From assembly GCA_025999935.1 (NCBI GenBank), contig BNXY01000029.1, positions 1 through 35,057 of the forward strand: a stretch of DNA of 35,057 nt. Reading direction: 5' to 3'. The notes under the pieces are model-generated. The model was not told where the DNA came from. It saw only the letters and a program-made list of their open reading frames with translations, and ran no database searches. Positions 1 through 9,054 of this stretch are shown here, piece after piece. The stretch's first letter is position 1, and each line of letters starts with the position of its first letter. The stretch comes from Bacteroidia bacterium (GTDB lineage Bacteria; Bacteroidota; Bacteroidia; Bacteroidales; Azobacteroidaceae). The position numbers and the translations under genes are program-made.

Positions 1-2
1 TG

Positions 3-188
3 ATTGACCGGGAATGTAACCAAAGTTCGTATGATCTGTTGAAAGCTTTTTTAGGTCCTTTCCGCGCCGGATTCTGGAATATTTTTGCCGGAATGTTTGG
101 GGCAAGTCTCAAATCCGGTTGGGAGCCGGACGGAAAAGATGCCGCCACAGAACGAGTGATCGAGTTAGTTGAAATGGGTTTGCTATAA
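3..188 (+). CDS. C-terminal end of an unrecognised protein (cut by window edge)
   Basis: An open frame enters from the left edge and runs 61 codons to a TAA at 186-188. The visible tail has an aromatic/glycine-rich stretch (FRAGFWNIFAGMFGA) and then a charged helix ending ERVIELVEMGLL. I do not recognise the family, and the start lies outside the window. The stop is immediately followed, in the same frame, by a sequence resembling the end of another protein (189-314). A junction here, rather than the natural end of the gene, is therefore possible. Confidence 0.5.
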   Translation: MDRECNQSSYDLLKAFLGPFRAGFWNIFAGMFGASLKSGWEPDGKDAATERVIELVEMGLL

Positions 189-314
189 CATATAAATAGT
201 CTCAAAGTCAACAATAAAACAATTAAAAGAGATATTGAACAATTGAAAGAAGAGGGCATAATAGAGTGTGTAGGTAACAATAGAACTGGCTATTGGAAAA
301 TAAACAAATCATGA
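189..314 (+). pseudogene. Remnant of the winged-helix C-terminus of a RecG-like/AAA-4 ATP-binding protein
   Basis: Forty-one codons without a start codon read as a winged-helix end: NNKTIKRDIEQLKEEGII, then a wing ending NRTGYWKI, then a stop. The pattern 'RDI..LKE.GII...G...TGYW.I' is typical of the C-terminus of schlafen/AAA-4 (COG2865-type) putative transcriptional regulators, which often accompany type I restriction loci in Bacteroidota. The family assignment rests on that short motif only. No upstream coding part is present in frame, since a TAA precedes it, so this is a 3' fragment. Its TGA overlaps the ATG of the next fragment, as expected if the two were once an operon. Confidence 0.5.
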
Positions 315-364
315 ATGCAAAGCAGTTAAGACAAAAGATATTAGACCTCTATATTTCGGAGTAA
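311..364 (+). pseudogene. Remnant of the N-terminus of a type I restriction specificity subunit (HsdS-like)
   Basis: An ATG overlapping the previous stop (ATGA) opens 17 codons, MNAKQLRQKILDLYISE, then TAA. HsdS proteins of Bacteroidota commonly begin with 'MNAKQLRQKILDLAIQGKLV', so the first 13 residues match and the rest is lost. The gene is truncated to a vestige. Together with the preceding winged-helix fragment it suggests that a type I R-M operon once stood here and was deleted down to its junctions. Confidence is limited by the very short length. Confidence 0.5.
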
Positions 365-373
365 CGATAAATC

Positions 374-904
374 TTATAACTTGTATTTTTTTGCCATTTC
401 CCAAATCACGATTCCGGCAGACACAGAGACATTGAGGGAATGTTTTGTGCCGAATTGCGGAATTTCAATGCACAAGTCACATTGATTCATTACTTCCTGC
501 GCTACCCCATGCACTTCATTTCCGAAAATAATCGCCTGTTTTTTGTTTTTTTCTAAGTGGAATTTCTCTAATGGAATACTGTTTTCCGCCTGTTCTATTG
601 CCGTAAGATGATATCCATTTTGTTTGAGCGACTCAACCGCATCCAAGGTGTTTTCAAAATACTTCCAGTCAACGGAATCTTCGGCGCCCAAGGCGGTTTT
701 GTGAATTTCGGCTTGCGGAGGTGTCGCGGTAATTCCGCAGAGATAAACCGCTTCTACCAAAAATGCGTCCGAGGTGCGAAACACCGAACCGACATTGTGG
801 AGGCTTCTCACGTTGTCCAACACCACAATGAGCGGTATTTTCTCCGTCTTTTTAAAATCATCCCGGCTCAGACGGTTCAATTCGGTTATTTTCAGTTTTC
901 GCAC
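374..904 (-). CDS. SpoU/TrmH-family RNA 2'-O-methyltransferase
   Basis: This 176-residue protein is a minimal SPOUT methyltransferase that would transfer a methyl group from SAM to a ribose 2'-OH in tRNA or rRNA. All three family motifs are visible: motif 1 NVRSLHNVGSVFRTSD (about residues 31-46), motif 2 IIFGNEVHGV, and motif 3 IEIPQFGTKHSLNVSVSAGI near the C-terminus, where the trefoil knot binds SAM. There is no extra N-terminal substrate-binding domain, so the exact target nucleotide cannot be told. The start is a GTG one base after the sufE stop, giving the family-typical beginning MRKLKITELNRLS. It is the last gene of the M28-sufE-trmH run, and no clear terminator follows it. Confidence 0.88.
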   Translation of the reverse strand: MRKLKITELNRLSRDDFKKTEKIPLIVVLDNVRSLHNVGSVFRTSDAFLVEAVYLCGITATPPQAEIHKTALGAEDSVDWKYFENTLDAVESLKQNGYHLTAIEQAENSIPLEKFHLEKNKKQAIIFGNEVHGVAQEVMNQCDLCIEIPQFGTKHSLNVSVSAGIVIWEMAKKYKL

Positions 905-905
905 T

Positions 906-1328
906 TTATTCTTTGCTTTTATATGCTAAAGCATACAGTTTCATTTGTTTAAGCATCGCAACCAAACCATTGGAACGGGTGGGGGAGAGGTGTTCCTTCA
1001 AACCGACGGCATTGATAAAATATAAATCCGCCGACAATATTTCGTCGGGCGTATGATTCGAAAGCGCCTGAATCAGCAAAGACACGATTCCTTTCACGAT
1101 AACCGCATCGCTATCGCCTTGAAAAATCACTTTCCCATCACTGTAATCGGCTTGAAACCAAACCCGGCTCTGGCAGCCTTCAATGAGGTTGTTTTGCGTC
1201 TTATATTTGGGGTCTAAAACAGGAAGTTCATTCCCCATTTCGATTAACAGGGAATATTTATCCATCCAATCGTCGAAAACGGAAAATTCTTCAATAATCC
1301 GGTTTTGAATTTCATTGATTGTTGCCAT
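906..1328 (-). CDS. sufE: SufE-like cysteine desulfurase-associated sulfur acceptor
   Basis: SufE accepts persulfide sulfur from the cysteine desulfurase SufS and passes it to the SufBCD scaffold for Fe-S cluster assembly in the cytoplasm. The sulfur-carrying cysteine is in the motif EGCQSRVW, residue 52 from the chosen start, next to position 51 in E. coli SufE. The frame opens upstream at 1358, but the ATG at 1328 (MATINEIQNRI) gives the family-typical start and a 140-residue protein. It lies 7 bases after the M28 peptidase stop and 1 base before the RNA methyltransferase GTG, so the three genes are probably co-transcribed. No other suf genes are in the window. Confidence 0.9.
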   Translation of the reverse strand: MATINEIQNRIIEEFSVFDDWMDKYSLLIEMGNELPVLDPKYKTQNNLIEGCQSRVWFQADYSDGKVIFQGDSDAVIVKGIVSLLIQALSNHTPDEILSADLYFINAVGLKEHLSPTRSNGLVAMLKQMKLYALAYKSKE

Positions 1329-1335
1329 AAGTCTT

Positions 1336-2313
1336 TTATTTTTCGTGGTGTAAAACATACAAAACCGTTTGTCCCACAGCTTGTAATGTTTCTTTACTTA
1401 CATTATTCATATTGTCGTCCAAGGTATGCCAGTAGGCGCCGAACCCCGAAGACCCCAAAGAGTCGTATTGGATAATGTCGATACATGGAATATTGCGATA
1501 TTTGATAACTTGGGCATGATCATCTTCAATTTGTTGACCGTTTTCATTGACGAAATAAGAATCATAGCCGGTAGCGCGGGCGGCTTCCCAGACTTTTTTT
1601 ACCACATGCGGGGCATTGCTTACCGATGTATATTCTTTGTAGAATTGCGCTCCCGGAGCGCTGACCATGTCCAATAAAATGCCGTATTTTGCCGTGTAAT
1701 TGGGAATATGCGGATTTTGCGCCCAATATTTTGAACCCATGCACCATTGCCCGTAATGCCTGCTTGCAATGTTTGGATTAGATACGCCCCAATCTTCCGC
1801 ATCGAAAAAGATAATATCAATGCCAACCGCCGGTTGTTTGATGCCGGTTTGGCGGGCGATTTCCAATAAGGCGGCGCAGGCTCCGGCTCCGTCATTGGCT
1901 CCGTCAATAGGCTTGTTGTGGTTGTCCGGATTGGGGTCGTTGTCTGCATAAGGCCTTGAATCCCAATGTGCGAACAGAAGAACCCTGTTTTTATTTTCCG
2001 GTTGAAAAGAACCGATGATATTTTTGATTTGAATAGGCGTGTTATCTAACAGGCTTAAAGTCGTTTCTTGTTCGATGACTTCCGCGCCGAATCGTCTCAA
2101 CGCATCTGCCAAATAATTTCCGCAAGCTACGTGGGCAGGCGTATTGGGTACACGCGGGCCGAACGAAACCTGATTCGCCGTGTACTGATAAGCGCTGTCG
2201 GCATTGAAAACGGGCACATCTATCCCGGATGAAACGTCCTGTGTTTTAGTGGGTTGCTTGCAAGCGCAGCCCATCAAAAGGACAGATATAATAAGGAGTA
2301 ATTTCTTTGACAT
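1336..2313 (-). CDS. M28-family zinc peptidase / glutaminyl cyclase-like lipoprotein
   Basis: This 325-residue secreted lipoprotein has a short signal peptide with lipobox LLMGC (C16). The body is the M28/type II glutaminyl-peptide cyclotransferase fold. Candidate zinc and catalytic residues are H116 (AHWDSRPYAD), D141 (GANDGAGA), the acidic pair E173-D174 (FFDAEDWG), H266 (DDHAQV) and H296 (YWHTLDDN). The DAED motif and the tryptophan-rich surroundings (FAHWD, YWHT) favour a cyclotransferase that makes N-terminal pyroglutamate over a classical aminopeptidase. Bacteroidota use such enzymes on exported proteins whose first residue after signal cleavage is Gln. It follows the membrane dipeptidase by 56 bases and overlaps nothing. 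Its exact substrate is inferred. Confidence 0.85.
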   Translation of the reverse strand: MSKKLLLIISVLLMGCACKQPTKTQDVSSGIDVPVFNADSAYQYTANQVSFGPRVPNTPAHVACGNYLADALRRFGAEVIEQETTLSLLDNTPIQIKNIIGSFQPENKNRVLLFAHWDSRPYADNDPNPDNHNKPIDGANDGAGACAALLEIARQTGIKQPAVGIDIIFFDAEDWGVSNPNIASRHYGQWCMGSKYWAQNPHIPNYTAKYGILLDMVSAPGAQFYKEYTSVSNAPHVVKKVWEAARATGYDSYFVNENGQQIEDDHAQVIKYRNIPCIDIIQYDSLGSSGFGAYWHTLDDNMNNVSKETLQAVGQTVLYVLHHEK

Positions 2314-2369
2314 AATGTAATATATTAGTGTTTCTATGCTTTCAATTTTTCATTTTGGTTATTTGCCTT

Positions 2370-5469
<3,100 letters not shown>

Positions 5470-5472
5470 TTA

Positions 5473-5506
5473 CCGTAGCTGTCATTGCTACCAATGACGG
5501 CTGCGG
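5473..5506. repeat. Imperfect 15-bp hairpin downstream of rpsT terminator
   Basis: The arms at 5473-5487 and 5492-5506 are complementary at 13 of 15 positions around a 4-base loop, with core GTCATTG/CAATGAC. It lies between the rpsT terminator and the gyrB promoter and has no T-run. The GTCATTG core resembles interspersed palindromic repeats seen elsewhere in this window (17,190 and 22,580), so a repeat-element fragment is likelier than a terminator. Confidence 0.5.
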
Positions 5507-5514
5507 CTGGGGGC

Positions 5515-5560
5515 TGATCAGCAAAAAAAGCCGATTCATTTACGAACCGGCTTGCTGATC
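5515..5560 (-). terminator. Nested-hairpin rho-independent terminator of rpsT
   Basis: On the minus strand an inner stem of 10 bp (5528-5537 with 5544-5553, one G-U pair, 6-base loop) is followed directly by a run of T. An outer, perfect 9-bp inverted repeat (5515-5523 and 5552-5560, GATCAGCAA/TTGCTGATC) encloses it. It starts 30 bases after the rpsT stop, in the right orientation. Confidence 0.85.
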
Positions 5561-5589
5561 TCTATAAATTCTAAAATGATGAAGGAATT

Positions 5590-5844
5590 TTAGTTTAACT
5601 TATTGACGTGCAAAGCTAATTTGGATTTCAAATTACCTGCTTTGTTTTTGTGAATAACGTTTTTCTTCGCTAATTTATCCAACATGGAACTGACTTCTTT
5701 ATAAAGTTCTACAGCTTTAGTTTTCTCGGTCGTTGCACGAAGTGTTCTCACTGCATTCCTTGTCGTCTTTGCGTAATATTTGTTGCGCAATCTCTTCGTT
5801 AGCGTTTGTCTGATTCTCTTTACAGATGATTTGTGATTTGCCAT
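5590..5844 (-). CDS. rpsT: 30S ribosomal protein S20
   Basis: This 84-residue, lysine/arginine-rich helical protein binds 16S rRNA early in 30S assembly. It begins [21 protein letters not shown] and has the conserved [17 protein letters not shown] end, both diagnostic for S20. The ATG at 5844 is the only sensible start. The gene is followed by a strong terminator and preceded, on the same strand 48 bases upstream, by tRNA-Glu with no obvious promoter between, so rpsT may be transcribed from the tRNA promoter. Confidence 0.96.
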   Translation of the reverse strand: MANHKSSVKRIRQTLTKRLRNKYYAKTTRNAVRTLRATTEKTKAVELYKEVSSMLDKLAKKNVIHKNKAGNLKSKLALHVNKLN

Positions 5845-5892
5845 CTTTTGTAAATAAATTGCTTAATTTTTTATTCGTTTTTACTATTTTTG

Positions 5893-5964
5893 TAGTCCAT
5901 AGGGGAATCGAACCCCTCTTTCAAGAATGAAAATCTTGCGTCCTAACCGATAGACGAATGGACC
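5893..5964 (-). tRNA. tRNA-Glu (anticodon UUC)
   Basis: On the minus strand a full cloverleaf folds. The acceptor GGTCCAT pairs with ATGGACT (a first-pair G-U), the anticodon stem CAAGA/TCTTG carries loop TTTTCAT with anticodon TTC, and the T arm AGGGG-TTCGATT-CCCCT is perfect. The discriminator base is A and the CCA is not encoded. It is 72 nt. Confidence 0.95.
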
Positions 5965-5984
5965 CGGTTTCTCGTTTGCGGGTG

Positions 5985-5992
5985 CAAATATA
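5985..5992 (-). promoter_or_regulatory. Promoter for tRNA-Glu (and perhaps rpsT), -7 box TATATTTG
   Basis: The minus strand reads TATATTTG 20 bases before the tRNA 5' end, with a TTTTG about 19 bases further upstream as the -33 element. This matches the Bacteroidota housekeeping promoter layout. Confidence 0.7.
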
Positions 5993-6043
5993 GCGCTATT
6001 TTTTTAATCTGCAAAATATATTGTGTATTTTTTGATTTTTTTT

Positions 6044-6051
6044 TACCTTTG
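6044..6051 (+). promoter_or_regulatory. recO promoter, -7 box TACCTTTG
   Basis: TACCTTTG ends only 5 bases before the recO ATG, with TTG at 6021-6023 (20-base spacing) as a likely -33. Transcription would start at or beside the ATG, implying a leaderless or nearly leaderless mRNA. Confidence 0.65.
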
Positions 6052-6056
6052 TCCAC

Positions 6057-6782
6057 ATGCTACACAAGACAAGAGGAATCGTACTTCATAGTTTAGGATA
6101 TAATGATACCTATTCTATTACATTGATTTACACCGAAAAATTCGGGCGGGTATCTTATCTGACGACCCAATCCAAGAGCCGGAAAACGAAGACGCCCAAG
6201 TCCCTTTTTCACGCTTTGGCGGTATTGGATTTGGAGGTTGACCACCAGAATTTGCGCGAAATCCAACGCATCAAGGAAGCTCGCACGCACATTTCTTTGT
6301 TTTCTCTTCTGAACGACCCGGTAAAAAGCGCCGTCAGTATTTTTCTGGCGGAATTGATGAGTAAAGTAATCAAGGAAATACAACCCAACAAAGCGCTTTT
6401 TGAATACTTCTTGCAATCCATCCAGATTTTGGAATTAACCGAAGAATCATCCGCCAATTTTCATTTGGTGTTTATGATCGGTTTAAGCCGTTTTTTGGGT
6501 TCTTATCCCGATGCAACGGGCTATAAAAAAGGAATGTTTTTTGACATGCAAAACGGCGTATTTGTTTCGTATAAACCCACCCATCCCCATTTTCTCAACC
6601 CGGACGAAAGCCTTGTCTTTTCAAATCTTTTGCGAATGAACTACGAGAATATGAGCACGTTCCGGTTTTCACGCATTGAACGCAAAGCGATTATCAATCG
6701 TATGCTGGAATATTATCGTTTACATCTGGCCAACTTCCCGGAGATTAAATCTTTGGAAATCCTGCATGAAGTTTTTGAATAA
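6057..6782 (+). CDS. recO: DNA repair protein RecO
   Basis: RecO, 241 residues, works with RecR/RecF to load RecA on SSB-coated single-stranded DNA. The N-terminal OB fold is recognisable from MLHKTRGIVLHSLGYNDTYS and IYTEKFGRVSYLTTQSKSRK. The rest is the helical domain with the PDATGYKKGMFFDMQNGVF segment where many RecO proteins carry a zinc site, but no cysteine pair is present here, as is usual for Bacteroidota. The start is the ATG 5 bases after a promoter -7 box. It is a single gene, followed by tRNA-Arg with its own promoter. Confidence 0.92.
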   Translation: MLHKTRGIVLHSLGYNDTYSITLIYTEKFGRVSYLTTQSKSRKTKTPKSLFHALAVLDLEVDHQNLREIQRIKEARTHISLFSLLNDPVKSAVSIFLAELMSKVIKEIQPNKALFEYFLQSIQILELTEESSANFHLVFMIGLSRFLGSYPDATGYKKGMFFDMQNGVFVSYKPTHPHFLNPDESLVFSNLLRMNYENMSTFRFSRIERKAIINRMLEYYRLHLANFPEIKSLEILHEVFE

Positions 6783-6822
6783 AACCGTAATTCATTATTT
6801 TTGTTTTTCCGGATAATTGTAT

Positions 6823-6830
6823 TACTTTTG
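6823..6830 (+). promoter_or_regulatory. tRNA-Arg promoter, -7 box TACTTTTG
   Basis: TACTTTTG fits TAnnTTTG and lies 18 bases before the tRNA. TTG at 6801-6803 gives a 19-base spacing for the -33 element. Confidence 0.65.
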
Positions 6831-6848
6831 CAGCGTTAAAACTAAATC

Positions 6849-6920
6849 GCCCTTGTAGTTCAACGGATAGAATAGAAGTTTCCTAAACTTTAGATAGCAG
6901 TTCGATTCTGCTCAGGGGTA
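6849..6920 (+). tRNA. tRNA-Arg (anticodon CCU)
   Basis: A 72-nt cloverleaf: acceptor GCCCTTG with CAGGGGT (two wobble pairs), anticodon stem GAAGT/ACTTT with loop TTCCTAA and anticodon CCT, T arm AGCAG-TTCGATT-CTGCT, discriminator A. The CCA is not encoded. Its 3' end doubles as the left copy of a 17-bp direct repeat around the toxin-antitoxin genes. Confidence 0.93.
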
Positions 6921-6923
6921 CAA
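6907..6923 (+). repeat. Left attachment-like repeat inside the tRNA-Arg 3' end
   Basis: TCTGCTCAGGGGTACAA covers the T-stem 3' strand, acceptor 3' strand and the first bases past the tRNA. The identical 17 bases recur at 7652-7668. A further shared TTTAGATAG lies 9 bases upstream here (6889-6897) and 8 bases upstream at the right copy (7635-7643). This is the signature of tRNA-targeted site-specific integration (attL). Confidence 0.75.
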
Positions 6924-6979
6924 AGTTCTATAATATTTCTATAAAAAAAAACGACAATCAAAAATTTTCCAAAAAGTTG

Positions 6980-6994
6980 TATTGTATTACAATA
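6980..6994 (+). promoter_or_regulatory. Palindromic operator candidate in the higBA promoter
   Basis: TATTGTATTACAATA is a perfect 7-bp inverted repeat around one central base. It sits between the probable -33 (TTG 6977-6979) and -7 (7000-7007) elements, where a bound dimeric antitoxin repressor would block RNA polymerase. Autoregulation through the antitoxin is known for HigBA families. Binding here is inferred. Confidence 0.6.
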
Positions 6995-6999
6995 TTATC

Positions 7000-7007
7000 T
7001 ATCTTTG
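7000..7007 (+). promoter_or_regulatory. higBA promoter, -7 box TATCTTTG
   Basis: TATCTTTG is a perfect consensus -7 element ending 4 bases before the toxin ATG. TTG at 6977-6979 gives a 20-base spacing. The transcript would begin at or next to the start codon. Confidence 0.7.
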
Positions 7008-7011
7008 CACC

Positions 7012-7365
7012 ATGTTAAGGAAAATAACGACATACGGCGGATATTATGATGCGTTTATGGAAACGCTAACTCCAAAGGAACAGGAGAAGATAGAATATGG
7101 ACTTATGCTTCTGGAAATACAAGATAAAATACCTGCCAAGTTCATTGGACACATTAAGGATGGATTATTTGAACTGAGAATTGGATACAATGGCAATATA
7201 TACAGAGTATTTTTTATTTTTGATGCCGGGAAAATAGTGGTTTTATTCAACGGATTTCAGAAAAAAACGCAAAAAACTCCATCTAATGAAATAGAAAAAG
7301 CAATTAAATTAAAAGAAGAATATTATGCAGACAAAAGAGCACACGAACAATCACCAAATCGTTGA
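7012..7365 (+). CDS. higB: HigB/RelE-type toxin (phage Gp49-like family)
   Basis: This 117-residue protein belongs to the RelE superfamily, phage-derived Gp49-like branch: KFIGHIKDGLFELRIGYNGNIYRVFFIFDAGKIVVLFNGFQKKTQKTP. The ELR-x-R/YRVFF-F---VLLHGF--KT-KTP pattern is typical of HigB toxins, which cleave mRNA on the ribosome. The frame opens at 6982, but ATG 7012 (MLRKITTYGG), just after the promoter, is chosen. It overlaps the antitoxin by 41 bases. The toxin-first order is the HigBA arrangement. The pair sits alone between the tRNA-Arg 3' end and a duplicate of that end, which suggests arrival on an integrating element. Confidence 0.85.
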   Translation: MLRKITTYGGYYDAFMETLTPKEQEKIEYGLMLLEIQDKIPAKFIGHIKDGLFELRIGYNGNIYRVFFIFDAGKIVVLFNGFQKKTQKTPSNEIEKAIKLKEEYYADKRAHEQSPNR

Positions 7366-7639
7366 TTACAGCGCGGTATTAGCAGCTAAATATGGAGCAA
7401 TCGGTACGCCCGAAAGAATCGAAGCGGAAGAAAAAGCGCTTGCTTTCTATACGGGGAGAGTGATTGAGGGCGCTCGAAAACAAGTACACATCACTCAAGC
7501 AGAACTTGCGGAGCGTATCGGTTCCGACAAAGCGTATATTTCAAGGATTGAAAGTGGAAAAATTGAGCCGAAGGTTTCTACTTTTTATCGGATAATGAAT
7601 GCTTTGGGTATGAATATTCAGTTATCTATGTCTATTTAG
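7325..7639 (+). CDS. higA: HigA-type antitoxin, XRE-family HTH protein
   Basis: The 104-residue partner of the upstream toxin. Its C-terminal half is a canonical XRE helix-turn-helix (ITQAELAERIGSDKAYISRIESGK, about residues 55-78), followed by STFYRIMNALGMNIQLS. The N-terminal half is charged and probably neutralises the toxin. The ATG lies 41 bases inside the toxin gene, so the two are translationally coupled. The protein likely represses the pair through the palindrome at 6980-6994. Its stop lies 12 bases before the right attachment-like repeat, so nothing else is carried in the interval. Confidence 0.87.
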   Translation: MQTKEHTNNHQIVDYSAVLAAKYGAIGTPERIEAEEKALAFYTGRVIEGARKQVHITQAELAERIGSDKAYISRIESGKIEPKVSTFYRIMNALGMNIQLSMSI

Positions 7640-7651
7640 ATAGAAAGTACC

Positions 7652-7668
7652 TCTGCTCAGGGGTACAA
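7652..7668 (+). repeat. Right attachment-like repeat (duplicate of tRNA-Arg 3' end)
   Basis: Identical over 17 bases to 6907-6923. The 745-bp interval between the repeats contains only the toxin-antitoxin pair and its promoter. No integrase or excisionase is present, so if this was an integrative element it is a relic or relies on recombinases elsewhere. Confidence 0.75.
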
Positions 7669-7722
7669 TATTATATATAGTGTTAATTTTAAATTTTATT
7701 TCATCTATTAATTTTAGTGACC

Positions 7723-9054
7723 ATGAGAAATTTATTCATTCTTATCCTCGTTTCATGTATTGTATGCTCTTGTGCGAAAAAATTATCGCCGGAGGAGCAA
7801 ATTGCAGCCCAACTTAAACAAGAAATCACACAGGACTTGACCGGTAACATTCTGCCCTTCTGGGCAAAATATGCGCCCGACCCGGCCGGTGGATTTTATG
7901 GGACTTTGAATTATGACGCCACACCCCAACCGGATGCGGAAAAAGGAGGTATCCTCAACGCCCGTTTACTGTGGACATTTTCCTCGGCATACCGCGTTTT
8001 AGCCGATGACAGCTACAAAATTTTAGCCGATCGCGCTCAAAGGTATTTTCTTGATTATTTTATCGATAAAGAATACGGCGGTTCGTTTTATACCCTCAAT
8101 GCCGACGGTACACCTTTGAATATGGGTAAAGTGACTTACCAGAATGCTTTCGCTATTTACGCCCTTTCGGAACACTACCGGGCTACCGGAAGTGAAGAAA
8201 GCCTCCAAGTTGCTATTGATATCTATAATAAATTTATCGAATACGTTCATGACCCCGTAAACGGCGGTTTCATCGAAACTTTCACACGCGATTGGCAAAT
8301 GGTTGCTTCGGCTTTTCCAAAGACGATGAACAACAATCTCCATGTACTGGAAGCGCTTACCAATCTCTACCGCGTTTGGAAAGACGACGGCTTGCGGGAA
8401 ATATTGAAAGAACAAATCAACGTTATGTCGAACAAAATCCTCGACCAAACCACCTGGCACGAACGGCTATATCTTACCATGGATTGGGAGAAGAGCCGGA
8501 TGAAAGTGGACTCTTATGGACACGACATCGAATTTTCCTGGTTGCTGGTTGAAGCGGCTGAAGTTTTGGGCGATGAAGCCATCCTTAAAGATACGCAACG
8601 TATCGCCGTCAATCTGGCAGCCACCCAATTGGAAGAAGGTATCGACGAAAAAGGCGCTGTGAAAAATGAAAAATTTGATTTTTCCGGAAGCAATTTTGCC
8701 TTTACGCCTCCACCTGCACCCGCTCCTAAAGATACTACTAAAGCGGCTGCCGCACCGACACCCCCGCCTTTCGGTGGATTTGAAGTCAGCTACGAATGGT
8801 GGCCGCAAGCGGAAGCCGTTGTAGGATTCCTGAATGCATGGCAAATCAGCGGCGATAAAAAATTCTTAGACCAAGCCGTCCGTTCGTGGGAGTGGATCAA
8901 AGCGTATTTGATTGATAAGGAATACGGCGAATGGTACAGAGACGTACATCCCGACGGCACTCCGGAAACAAGGCGCGGCAAAGCCGATCAATGGCGTTGT
9001 CCTTACCACAACAGTCGGATGGGATTTGAAGTTATTGCTCGTTTTCCCTATTGA
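7723..9054 (+). CDS. Lipoprotein of the N-acylglucosamine 2-epimerase / cellobiose 2-epimerase family
   Basis: A 443-residue (alpha/alpha)6-barrel sugar epimerase with a lipoprotein signal peptide (MRNLFILILVSCIVCSC, lipobox VCSC). Family motifs are GGFYGTLNYD, NNNLHVLEALTNLYRVW, SYGHDIEFSWLLVEAA (catalytic-type His), YEWWPQAEAVVGF and QWRCPYHNSRMGFEVI. The last is close to the CPYHNSR signature of cellobiose 2-epimerases, which convert the reducing-end glucose of beta-1,4-disaccharides to mannose. A proline/alanine-rich insert (FTPPPAPAPKDTTKAAAAPT..., DNA about 8,698-8,770) interrupts the barrel and is not usual. A GTG at 7717 is in frame, but the ATG at 7723 is a better start. Lipidation points to an envelope-located enzyme, whereas characterised homologues are cytoplasmic. 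Its stop codon abuts the stop of the convergent acyl-CoA synthetase. Confidence 0.82.
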   Translation: MRNLFILILVSCIVCSCAKKLSPEEQIAAQLKQEITQDLTGNILPFWAKYAPDPAGGFYGTLNYDATPQPDAEKGGILNARLLWTFSSAYRVLADDSYKILADRAQRYFLDYFIDKEYGGSFYTLNADGTPLNMGKVTYQNAFAIYALSEHYRATGSEESLQVAIDIYNKFIEYVHDPVNGGFIETFTRDWQMVASAFPKTMNNNLHVLEALTNLYRVWKDDGLREILKEQINVMSNKILDQTTWHERLYLTMDWEKSRMKVDSYGHDIEFSWLLVEAAEVLGDEAILKDTQRIAVNLAATQLEEGIDEKGAVKNEKFDFSGSNFAFTPPPAPAPKDTTKAAAAPTPPPFGGFEVSYEWWPQAEAVVGFLNAWQISGDKKFLDQAVRSWEWIKAYLIDKEYGEWYRDVHPDGTPETRRGKADQWRCPYHNSRMGFEVIARFPY

